In this document: positions 1 through 7,230 of the stretch, piece by piece
How positions within the stretch are numbered: position 1 is the stretch's first letter
Layout: each line of letters starts with the position of its first letter
DNA from: Bacteriovoracaceae bacterium UBA4573
GTDB lineage: Bacteria > Bdellovibrionota > UBA1018 > UBA923
DNA length: 20,779 nt
Direction: 5' to 3'
Assembly (NCBI GenBank): GCA_002387735.1
Contig: DGKJ01000082.1
Span: 1 to 20,779 of the forward strand
Position numbers and translations under genes: made by a program
The notes under the pieces: model-generated
The model's input: only the letters and a program-made list of their open reading frames with translations
What the model was told of the DNA's origin: nothing
Database searches by the model: none

Positions 1-1050
1 GTTGGCGCGACGGGCCGAGTAGGTTCGCCTGGACGCCGCGAAATTGGCCACGGAGCGTTGGCTGAGCGCTCATTAGTAAACGTGATGCCAAAAGACTGCC
101 CCTACACTGTGCGGGTAGTTTGCGAAGTGCTCGAAAGTAACGGTTCTAGTTCGATGGGTTCGGTGTGCTCTGGATCCATGGCGCTTATGGACGCGGGCAT
201 TGAATTCAAAAAACCAGTGGCTGGAATTGCCATGGGCCTTATTAAAGAAGGCTCGCGCTTTGCGGTATTGAGCGACATTTTGGGGGACGAAGACCACCTG
301 GGCGACATGGACTTCAAAGTCGCGGGTACTGACGAAGGCGTGACCGCAATTCAAATGGATATTAAAATTGAAGGCGTTAACGAAGAAATCATGCGTACCG
401 CGCTCAAACAAGCGCACGAGGGCCGCATGCACATACTTTCGAAAATGGCACCGGCAATCGAAGCTCCTCGCGCGGCGGTTTCGGACTATGCTCCGACGTT
501 CACCACGTTCAAGATCAAGCCCGATAAGATTCGGGATGTGATCGGTAGTGGTGGCAAGGTGATCAAAGGTATCATCGAGCAGACCGGCGTTAAGATCGAC
601 GTAGAAGATGACGGCACCATCAAGATTGCTTCAACCGACCCAGTACAGGGGCGTAAGGCTGAAGACATTATTCGCAATATCGTAGCGGAACCAGAGGTTG
701 GTCGCACCTATACCGGCACGGTCCGTTCGATCGTGGAGTTCGGCGCGTTTGTCGAAATTATTCCTGGTACCGATGGACTGTTACACGTTTCAGAAATTGC
801 TCACCAGCGTGTAAACAATGTGCGTGACATTCTTAAAGAAGGTGAGAAACTTGACGTCAAGGTTCTCGAGGTTGATCGCAACGGCAAGATTCGTTTGAGT
901 CGTAAAGCGTTGCTTGAAAGACCTGAGGGAATGCCAGAGCCGACCGGCGGTGGGGGAGGTCCCCGCGGCCCTCGCGGTGACGGTGGTGGCGGTGCTCGAG
1001 GTCCTCAAGGTGGTGGCCGTGGTGGTCAGCGCCCAATGGACCCTCGCTAA
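1..1050 (+). CDS. pnp: Polyribonucleotide nucleotidyltransferase (PNPase), 3' part
   Basis: The reading frame is open from base 1, so the 5' part of the gene lies outside the window and 349 codons remain. PNPase is a trimeric 3'-5' phosphorolytic exoribonuclease of the RNA degradosome. The visible part begins in the second RNase PH domain (GRREIGHG, then SNGSSSM). It includes the highly conserved catalytic segment around SDILGDEDHLGDMDF at about 268-312. A KH domain follows at about 495-690 with its GxxG loop (IGSGGK near 540-560), then an S1 domain at about 700-915 (YTGTVRSIVEFGAFVEI). The protein ends in a Gly/Arg-rich tail of about 35 residues (about 945-1047). The identity is very secure from domain order and sequence. 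The M16 peptidase gene starts 24 bp downstream on the same strand, an arrangement seen in other bacteria, so co-transcription is likely. No terminator is visible between them. Confidence 0.98.
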   Translation, partial: VGATGRVGSPGRREIGHGALAERSLVNVMPKDCPYTVRVVCEVLESNGSSSMGSVCSGSMALMDAGIEFKKPVAGIAMGLIKEGSRFAVLSDILGDEDHLGDMDFKVAGTDEGVTAIQMDIKIEGVNEEIMRTALKQAHEGRMHILSKMAPAIEAPRAAVSDYAPTFTTFKIKPDKIRDVIGSGGKVIKGIIEQTGVKIDVEDDGTIKIASTDPVQGRKAEDIIRNIVAEPEVGRTYTGTVRSIVEFGAFVEIIPGTDGLLHVSEIAHQRVNNVRDILKEGEKLDVKVLEVDRNGKIRLSRKALLERPEGMPEPTGGGGGPRGPRGDGGGGARGPQGGGRGGQRPMDPR

Positions 1051-1074
1051 GACCGAGAAAGAATCAGCATCACG

Positions 1075-2376
1075 ATGACTCGAGACCGCGGGAAAAAGCG
1101 GTTTAGAAAATCGATTTTGGACAACGGCATGGTTCTCGTAACTGAGAGCGTGCCGTCGTTTCATTCACTAGCGATTGGCGTCTGGGTTCGGGCTGGAACG
1201 CGGCATGAGTCGGCCCATGAAGCAGGGTTGTCTCATTTCCTTGAACACATGATGTTTAAGGGGACGGAAAAGCGCAGCGCACTCGACATTGCCCAGCAAA
1301 TCGACCGAGTAGGCGGGGAATTCAATGCGTTTACGGCTCGTGAATACACTTGTTTCCACGTACTGCTACTCGCCCGCGATTATACGCTAGCCGTTGATAT
1401 TCTATCGGACATTTTGCTTAACTCAACTTTCGACGAAATTGAAATTGAGCGTGAGCGCAAAGTCATTCTTCAAGAAATTTCGATGGTCGAGGATAACCCC
1501 GAAGAGCTTGCACACGATTTATTTTTTGAGCAAGCATTCGGAGGGCATGCGCTTGGCAAACCGATCTTGGGTACGCGAGACACTCTGAAAAAATTCAATC
1601 GCTCTACGGTTTATTCGTATTTTCGAAAACACTACGCGCCAGGTGAAATTATTCTTTCGGTTGCCGGTGATGTTGACCATTTTAAAGTTCGCGATTCCCT
1701 TAATAAAACCCTTAAGCCGGAGTACTTGCGAGTAAAAGAACGAAGAAAACACAATATGCAGCGTCCGCGAGTGCGGCGAGGAACTCAAGTAATTCGGCGA
1801 AATCTAGAACAGGCCCACGTGTTGATCGGATTCCCCAGTGTTGCCTACAATCACGGTGATCGCTTCGTAGCCTATTTAATGAGCAATTACCTGGGCGGTG
1901 GCATGAGTTCTACGCTCTTTCAGGAAATTCGCGAAAAACGAGGCCTTGCCTATACCATCTATTCAACCAATTCGGCTTTTTCAGATTCTGGCGTTTTTTC
2001 GACCTATGTTGCGACAAATTCCGAAGGAGTGAAAACCTGTCTCGACATAACTGCCAAGCAGATCGAAAAACTAAAAAATGAAAAACTTGATTCAAAAGCA
2101 CTCGATATTATTAAGCAGAACCTAAAATCTACTATTCTCCTGAATTTGGATTCGGTGGAAAATCGTATGACGGCGATTGCCAAGGCAGAGATGTTTTTTG
2201 GCAAACAATTCGAAATCGACGACGTGTTTCGACTTATTGATCAAGTCACGCCACAACGAATTCAGGCGTTGGCAAAAAAAATCATGCGACCTGATCAAAC
2301 GTTGTTAACTTTGCTCGGACCTTTTTCGAAATCGCAGGCGAACAACCTCTACAAGAATTTCGTGCGAAATATCTAA
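1075..2376 (+). CDS. M16 family zinc metallopeptidase (processing-peptidase-like)
   Basis: This is a 433-residue inverted-zincin protease related to mitochondrial processing peptidase beta and Bacillus YmxG/MlpA. The inverted zinc motif HFLEH lies at residues 54-58. The third ligand is expected 76 residues after the second His, and Glu134 (in ILQEI) is exactly there. The N-terminal M16 domain covers about 15-160. The inactive C-terminal half contains LGGGMSSTLFQEIREKRGLAY at about 273-293, typical of the family. No signal peptide is seen, so the protein is probably cytoplasmic, though some relatives work at the envelope. The ATG is preceded only by a weak purine-rich stretch (gagaaagaa). It lies 24 bp after pnp and is probably translated from the same mRNA. 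The substrate cannot be told from sequence. It ends 16 bp before the stop of a converging gene. Confidence 0.93.
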   Translation: MTRDRGKKRFRKSILDNGMVLVTESVPSFHSLAIGVWVRAGTRHESAHEAGLSHFLEHMMFKGTEKRSALDIAQQIDRVGGEFNAFTAREYTCFHVLLLARDYTLAVDILSDILLNSTFDEIEIERERKVILQEISMVEDNPEELAHDLFFEQAFGGHALGKPILGTRDTLKKFNRSTVYSYFRKHYAPGEIILSVAGDVDHFKVRDSLNKTLKPEYLRVKERRKHNMQRPRVRRGTQVIRRNLEQAHVLIGFPSVAYNHGDRFVAYLMSNYLGGGMSSTLFQEIREKRGLAYTIYSTNSAFSDSGVFSTYVATNSEGVKTCLDITAKQIEKLKNEKLDSKALDIIKQNLKSTILLNLDSVENRMTAIAKAEMFFGKQFEIDDVFRLIDQVTPQRIQALAKKIMRPDQTLLTLLGPFSKSQANNLYKNFVRNI

Positions 2377-2392
2377 ATTAAGCGAGACCAGG

Positions 2393-3169
2393 TCATGCGC
2401 CGGCTGGAGGCCCGCCGCCGCCGCGTTTCTTTTTCAAATAAATGTACCCGCCCACTCCTGCTACTATCGCAATTAAGATCAACAGATCACTATCTGAACC
2501 TTCCGATTTAGCCGGTTTTTTTTCGCTCTCTGCGCCAGGTACTGGGCTAGCTTGGGCCTGATTTCCAAAAACACCCTGCGCTGTGTAAGTATTGAGCGGC
2601 TGAGTTGTGTTGAAGATCGAACCCGCGACATTGGTGTTAATGCCGCTTCCTTGCTTGCGGAACACACGAATACTTTTTACGAGCTCATCAAATTGGGTTT
2701 GATAGTCTTGGTATTTCGATTTGTTGATGGAATACGTCACGAGCACGCCAATGTCTTGTTTTACGGTCGCTAAATAGCGCGTATAAAAGTTAGGGATTTC
2801 GGACTCCATGTGCAAAGCATCAACCCAAGAGTGAGAATTGATTTGGGAGATTCGGTTGTACTTCGGTTGGGAAGTCACGGTTTTTCCGCTCGGAGGAGTG
2901 AACTGACGGGGCTTTCCGAGGTATTCCTGATATTTCTCTAAATTGTCTTGGTCGCCTTTGAGTTTGGCAGCGAGAACCACAATTGCATCTTTTCGTTTAT
3001 TTTCGTCGGTGCTTTGACACACCCACTCAGCTCCTTCCAACACACAGTCCCACTTGAGCGGGAGCTCAAATTCGACAAATTGGTTTGTAAATTTGCGCGC
3101 GTGGGAATTGGACGGCAAAACGATAAGAAAAAAGGCGAATAGCAAAAAGAGAATGGGACGTCGATCCAT
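2393..3169 (-). CDS. Exported protein with C-terminal membrane anchor, unknown function
   Basis: I do not recognise this 258-residue protein. It has a clear Sec signal peptide (residues 1-24, hydrophobic LFLLFAFFLIVLP, cleavage after SHA). The folded domain spans about 25-170, with two nearby cysteines (about 42 and 51) that could form a disulfide. Residues about 175-225 are a low-complexity Ser/Pro/Ala/Lys linker. A single transmembrane helix follows (LLILIAIVAGVGGYIYL), then KKKR and a Gly/Pro/Ala tail. This topology predicts a periplasmic domain tethered to the inner membrane by its C terminus. The N-terminal domain (hydrophobic beta pattern, ending in FDELVKSIRVF) loosely recalls PsbP/DUF1795-type domains, but this is a guess. 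The start is well supported by AGAGGAGA about 9 bases upstream of the ATG. It follows the barrel gene by 23 bp and is probably co-transcribed with it. Confidence 0.8.
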   Translation of the reverse strand: MDRRPILFLLFAFFLIVLPSNSHARKFTNQFVEFELPLKWDCVLEGAEWVCQSTDENKRKDAIVVLAAKLKGDQDNLEKYQEYLGKPRQFTPPSGKTVTSQPKYNRISQINSHSWVDALHMESEIPNFYTRYLATVKQDIGVLVTYSINKSKYQDYQTQFDELVKSIRVFRKQGSGINTNVAGSIFNTTQPLNTYTAQGVFGNQAQASPVPGAESEKKPAKSEGSDSDLLILIAIVAGVGGYIYLKKKRGGGGPPAGA

Positions 3170-3192
3170 GGCGATGTTCTCCTCTTTTCATT

Positions 3193-4488
3193 CTAAGGTA
3201 GAGGGCGGCGAACTACAAATCCTTCTCTCAAAGGAATAGGATTTCCGTTATTATCCTTTCCTGTCGGAAAGGTTTCTAAAATTTCGAGTTTTGACCGCGT
3301 AGGCCCCGCCTCAACAACGCGAGCTCGAGCAAAAGCTTTTCCTATAGTGTCACCTGGAGCATCGCCTGTCGCCTCTTTCGGCGAAAACACGTCTAAGTAT
3401 TCGCCGACCTTGATCCCGTGAGTGCGACCTTGATTAATTAAAAACAAACGCAATGCATTATTTACGCGGATTACTTTCGCTAGGCCGGTGTATTCGTAGA
3501 ATCCTCGATTAGAAGCGGCGCGCTGTTCTGGTGTGTTGGAAGCGTGAGGGGCTGGGACATCGCTATCTGTTTTAATTTTCCAAGACAAGGCGCCCAAGAA
3601 ATGGTGCCCCACAGGTGAATTGCGGCCAGAAATTTCGCGTTGGTAACCGACTGCGAGTTCGATGTCCGGGCTTAAATAAATTCCGGCACCCAAATCGAGG
3701 GCTAGAAAACGGGGATCAATTGCGTTGAATGCTTGGCTGCCGGCCACCACTGTTTTTGCCCGCTCGGTCGCGAGAATTTGATTTGTGTATTGGTCTCCCG
3801 TGGCATGAAAAGTTCCAGTAATGCCGGCTCTTCCGAAAAAATTGTTTGGCTCGGTGAATTTGAAGAAAGCGGCGTAGGGGAGAAAACTTGAGTACCCTTC
3901 GGTGCGGTGGGTGTAACCAAAACTTGTTCCGAAAACTGTTCTCCGCGCAATCGGAAGCTCAAGTGTTCCTTTAAGAGTGATGAGAGCACTGCCGTTTCCT
4001 AGGGGAGCCTCCGACGTGCGGTCGAGACGGGCCCACTCGGCCGCGTTTAATCTGGCGTAAAGGGGAAACTCGAGGCCCGCATCAAAGAACAATCCGACAC
4101 GCGGTTCGGGTGCGACGAAGCGGGCTCCAAGAAAAAAATGGTCAAGTCCGGTTTTGCTGGGGTCCACGAGGGAGGTGTCGACTGCAGTGTTTGCAAGCCC
4201 GACCCCGGCGATCATCGCCAGTTGCTCGCGAAAGCCATACTCAAATAGCAACCCACCGTTGGTGTGGGAGAGGGACCCATTTAAAGCGAGGTCCTGCGAA
4301 GTGCCCGAAGAGTCAAAATTGGACTGTGTGCGATAGTGCGAGCCCAGCATGCGAACCATTAGGTCACCGCGTTGGTGCTTGTTTGGCGTAAGTGGAGAGC
4401 GCTGGAAGAGAGTGGCGTTCGCCACCATAGGTGAGGCAAGAGAAATTAGAACCAGCAGCCATCGCCCTGATAACTTTCGAAAGAGCAT
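3193..4488 (-). CDS. Exported outer-membrane-type protein with C-terminal FlgT-like domain
   Basis: This is a 431-residue exported protein. The chosen ATG at 4488 gives a textbook signal peptide (FRK then LLVLISLASPMVANA, cleavage near residue 25). A longer in-frame TTG start at 4536 would put 16 polar residues in front of it and is unlikely. Residues about 30-320 show alternating amphipathic, aromatic and Gly-rich strands (LLFEYGFREQLAMIAGVG, LDLGAGIYLSPDIELAVGYQ) typical of an outer-membrane beta-barrel. Residues about 335-431 form a separate small beta-rich domain (GLAKVIRVNNALRLFLINQG, HGIKVGEYLDVFSP, and the ending LREGFVVRRPLP). The spacing of glycines and hydrophobics resembles the FlgT C-terminal domain. 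The protein does not end in a C-terminal aromatic residue, unlike most classic barrels. It is divergent from maeB and leads the unit containing the anchored secreted protein. The role is unknown. Confidence 0.75.
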   Translation of the reverse strand: MLFRKLSGRWLLVLISLASPMVANATLFQRSPLTPNKHQRGDLMVRMLGSHYRTQSNFDSSGTSQDLALNGSLSHTNGGLLFEYGFREQLAMIAGVGLANTAVDTSLVDPSKTGLDHFFLGARFVAPEPRVGLFFDAGLEFPLYARLNAAEWARLDRTSEAPLGNGSALITLKGTLELPIARRTVFGTSFGYTHRTEGYSSFLPYAAFFKFTEPNNFFGRAGITGTFHATGDQYTNQILATERAKTVVAGSQAFNAIDPRFLALDLGAGIYLSPDIELAVGYQREISGRNSPVGHHFLGALSWKIKTDSDVPAPHASNTPEQRAASNRGFYEYTGLAKVIRVNNALRLFLINQGRTHGIKVGEYLDVFSPKEATGDAPGDTIGKAFARARVVEAGPTRSKLEILETFPTGKDNNGNPIPLREGFVVRRPLP

Positions 4489-4494
4489 GGCTTG

Positions 4495-4523
4495 ATTATC
4501 TTCTTGAAACACCGCGGAATCAA
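4495..4523 (-). promoter_or_regulatory. Sigma-70-type promoter for the leftward barrel gene, leaderless
   Basis: On the minus strand, TTGATT (plus positions 4518-4523) and GATAAT (4495-4500) are separated by exactly 17 bp. Position +7 after the -10 element is the A of the ATG at 4488, so the transcript would have no leader. The element interleaves with the opposite promoter of maeB. Confidence 0.6.
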
Positions 4524-4532
4524 TTTGATAAT
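4504..4532 (+). promoter_or_regulatory. Sigma-70-type promoter for maeB, leaderless
   Basis: TTGAAA (4504-4509) and GATAAT (4527-4532) are separated by exactly 17 bp. The expected transcription start (about 4539-4541) falls on or within two bases of the ATG at 4541. No Shine-Dalgarno sequence precedes that ATG. Confidence 0.65.
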
Positions 4533-4540
4533 TCAATCAC

Positions 4541-6853
4541 ATGGGTATCTACGAAGATTCGCTCGAATATCATCGCAAGGGTCGCAAAGGGAAAATCGAG
4601 GTGGTTCCATCGAAACCCTCGAGCACTCAGCGCGACCTCTCTTTGGCCTACTCGCCAGGGGTCGCGGGCCCGTGTCTTGAAATTGCGAAAAATCCACTAG
4701 ATGTGAATTTGTATACGGCGCGTGGAAACTTGGTAGCTGTAGTTACCAACGGTACCGCCGTATTGGGGCTTGGCAACATCGGACCATTGGCCGCCAAACC
4801 GGTTATGGAGGGCAAAGGCATGCTCTTCAAAAAATTCGCGGATATTGACGTATTTGACATTGAACTTAATGCGCCGAATCCCGATGACGTGATCAAGGCC
4901 TGCAAGCTCATTGAACCAACGGTGGGCGGAATCAATCTAGAAGATATCAAGGCGCCGGAATGTTTTTATATTGAAGAAACGCTTCGCAAAGAACTTAAAA
5001 TTCCGGTCTTTCACGACGATCAACACGGTACCGCTATCATCCTTGGTGCAGCGTTTTTAAACGCGCTCGAGTTGACCGGTAAAAAGGCTGAAAAAGTTAA
5101 GTGTGTTTTTGTTGGGGCGGGAGCCGCCTGCATCGCAAGTGCGAACATGTTTTTATTACTTGGGGTAAAACCCGAGAATATGATTATGACCGACATCGAC
5201 GGCGTACTTCATAAAAAACGCGTCGAGGGAATGAACCCCTATAAAGAAAAGTTTGCGCGTGACACGAAACTTCGCACCTTGGATGAAGCCATAAAAGATG
5301 CTGACGTGTTCGTGGGTCTATCCGCTAAAGGCGTGATGACAAAAGAAATGGTTGCCAAAATGGGCAAAAATCCAATGATTTTTGCAATGGCAAATCCGGA
5401 ACCCGAAATTTTGCCTGAAGATGTGGCCGCCGTAAGAAAAGACGCGATCATGGCCACGGGGCGCAGCGACTATCCCAATCAAGTAAATAACGTACTTTGT
5501 TACCCGTTCATGTTTCGCGGTGCCCTCGACGTGCATGCCACCGGCATTAACGAAGAAATGAAAATGGCTGCCGTAAAAGCGCTGGCTGCTCTAGCCAAAG
5601 AAGAGGTGCCCGAGTCGGTTTCTCGCGCATATGGCGGCAAGGCGTTTCGATTTGGGTTGGACTATCTTATTCCCAAACCATTTGATAACCGCGTTTTGCT
5701 TTGGGTGGCGCCCGCCGTTGCGAAGGCCGCAATGGACAGCGGTGTGGCCCAAAAGAAAATCAATGTTCAGGAATATCGCCAGCAACTCGAGCATCTGTTG
5801 GGCGCGACTTTTACTGTCATGCGATCGATTAAAAACCGGGTTAAAAAAGGCCAGCGCTCCGTCAGTGCGGGCACCGATGGCGGATCACGCCTTAAAACTT
5901 TGGTGTTTCCTGAGGGAGAGCACCCGAAGATTCTTAAAGCTTGTGCGCAACTCATCGACGATTCAATTGCGGAGCCGATTTTGCTCGGACGTCGGGACCG
6001 AATCACGAATGTAATATCGCAACTTGGACTCGACGCCGCTTTAGCGGGCGTGCAGATCGTAGACCCCGCGCAATCATCGAAACTCGACGAATATGCAGCG
6101 TCGTGGTCCAAAATGCGCGAACGTAAGGGAATGACCCCTAGACTTGCTCGGGAGTTGCTAGTGCGTCGAAATACCTTCGGGTGCATGATGGTGCACATGG
6201 GCGATGCCGATGGCCTACTTAACGGAATCTCACAAAGTTATCCGGAAACAATAAAACCGGCGATTCAGATTGTAGGCGCGCGAGCGGGTAGTAAACTCGC
6301 GGGTATTTACATGATGATTCTAAAACGCCGCGTGCTGTTTTTCGCCGATACCACTGTCAATATTGAACCAAGTCCCGAGGACCTTGCTGATATCGCCATC
6401 ATGACGGCCGATTTGTCTCAGCACTTTGTCGACGAAGATCCGCGAGTGGCAATGCTTAGTTTTTCGAACTTCGGATCGGCTCGTCATCCGCTCGCGGAAA
6501 GAGTTTCCAGAGCTGTAGAAATCGCACGGGCTAAACGCCCCAATTTAGTGCTGGATGGTGAAATGCAAGCCGACACCGCCCTCGTGCCCGAAATTTTAAG
6601 CGCGGACTACCCGTTTAGCTGTCTTAAAGAGCCGGCTAATATTTTAATATTTCCCGATCTGCAGTCGGGGAATATTGCTTATAAACTCATGATGCGTTTG
6701 GGTGGCGCCGAGGCAATTGGTCCAATTCTAGTGGGCATGAACAAGCCCGTAAATGTGTTACAACAAAACTCGGACGTGCAAGACGTGGTGAACATGGCGA
6801 CGATCACTGTGATCGAGGCTCAGCAAATGGAGCGAGAAAAAAATGGCAGCTAA
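4541..6853 (+). CDS. maeB: NADP-type malic enzyme fused to phosphotransacetylase-like domain
   Basis: This 770-residue protein has the MaeB architecture. The malic enzyme part decarboxylates malate to pyruvate with NAD(P)+ in the cytosol, supplying reducing power and pyruvate. Malic enzyme N-domain: catalytic Tyr37 in LAYSPGVAGP, Lys86/Lys92 in AAKPVMEGKG, and metal ligands in INLEDIKAPE and FHDDQHGTA. The Rossmann nucleotide-binding loop VGAGAA is at 191-196, and MANPEPEI lies near 283-290. A phosphotransacetylase-type domain covers about 451-766 (LVFPEGEHPKILKA, then QIVGARAGSKLAGIYMM). In characterised MaeB proteins this domain is regulatory, binding acetyl-CoA, rather than an active PTA. 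Whether that holds here is inferred. Length and start (polar leader, then STQRDLSLAYSPGVA) match the family. The gene has its own promoter and overlaps ridA by 11 bp. Cofactor preference was not established from sequence. Confidence 0.96.
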   Translation: MGIYEDSLEYHRKGRKGKIEVVPSKPSSTQRDLSLAYSPGVAGPCLEIAKNPLDVNLYTARGNLVAVVTNGTAVLGLGNIGPLAAKPVMEGKGMLFKKFADIDVFDIELNAPNPDDVIKACKLIEPTVGGINLEDIKAPECFYIEETLRKELKIPVFHDDQHGTAIILGAAFLNALELTGKKAEKVKCVFVGAGAACIASANMFLLLGVKPENMIMTDIDGVLHKKRVEGMNPYKEKFARDTKLRTLDEAIKDADVFVGLSAKGVMTKEMVAKMGKNPMIFAMANPEPEILPEDVAAVRKDAIMATGRSDYPNQVNNVLCYPFMFRGALDVHATGINEEMKMAAVKALAALAKEEVPESVSRAYGGKAFRFGLDYLIPKPFDNRVLLWVAPAVAKAAMDSGVAQKKINVQEYRQQLEHLLGATFTVMRSIKNRVKKGQRSVSAGTDGGSRLKTLVFPEGEHPKILKACAQLIDDSIAEPILLGRRDRITNVISQLGLDAALAGVQIVDPAQSSKLDEYAASWSKMRERKGMTPRLARELLVRRNTFGCMMVHMGDADGLLNGISQSYPETIKPAIQIVGARAGSKLAGIYMMILKRRVLFFADTTVNIEPSPEDLADIAIMTADLSQHFVDEDPRVAMLSFSNFGSARHPLAERVSRAVEIARAKRPNLVLDGEMQADTALVPEILSADYPFSCLKEPANILIFPDLQSGNIAYKLMMRLGGAEAIGPILVGMNKPVNVLQQNSDVQDVVNMATITVIEAQQMEREKNGS

Positions 6854-7223
6854 AGAGATTCGAACCGACAATGCCCCAGCCCCAGTCGGACCGTATTCGC
6901 AGGCGATAGAGGTTAACGGCACCGTTTATTGCTCGGGCCAAATTGCTCTCGATCCCAAATCTGGTCAAATGATAGGGAACACGCCGGTAGAGCAGCTACA
7001 GCAGCTTATGAAAAACGTCGACGCAGTACTCGCGGCCGCCGGTTTGAAGTTCGAAAATATTGTGAAGACCACGATTTTTCTAACCGATATGAAAGCGTTT
7101 CCCGACGTGAACGCTGCTTACGAAAAAATTTTAAAAGGTCATCGGCCCGCCCGGTCAACGGTTGAAGCTTCGGCCCTCCCCAAGGGAGCACTAGTAGAAA
7201 TCGAGTGCATTGCGGTTCGTTAA
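6843..7223 (+). CDS. ridA: RidA/YjgF/UK114 family enamine-imine deaminase
   Basis: This is a 126-residue small trimeric enzyme of the RidA family, which hydrolyses reactive 2-aminoacrylate and related enamines made by PLP enzymes. Family signatures are all present: GPYSQA (16-21), the SGQIALDP strand, and ARSTVEA with the carboxylate-binding Arg104, followed by LPKGALVEIECIAV. The full key set (Tyr17, Arg104, Glu119/Glu121) suggests an active RidA rather than an inactive paralogue. The ATG lies inside the last codons of maeB (11-bp overlap, different frame). A GGAG at 6828-6831 inside maeB could serve as its ribosome binding site. Translational coupling to maeB is likely. It converges on the dioxygenase gene, with 7 bp between stops. 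Confidence 0.97.
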   Translation: MAAKEIRTDNAPAPVGPYSQAIEVNGTVYCSGQIALDPKSGQMIGNTPVEQLQQLMKNVDAVLAAAGLKFENIVKTTIFLTDMKAFPDVNAAYEKILKGHRPARSTVEASALPKGALVEIECIAVR

Positions 7224-7230
7224 AATCAAA

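Noticed and set aside
4489..4536. Longer start (TTG at 4536) for the barrel gene
   Set aside because: It would put 16 polar residues before a clean signal peptide and would read across its own promoter.
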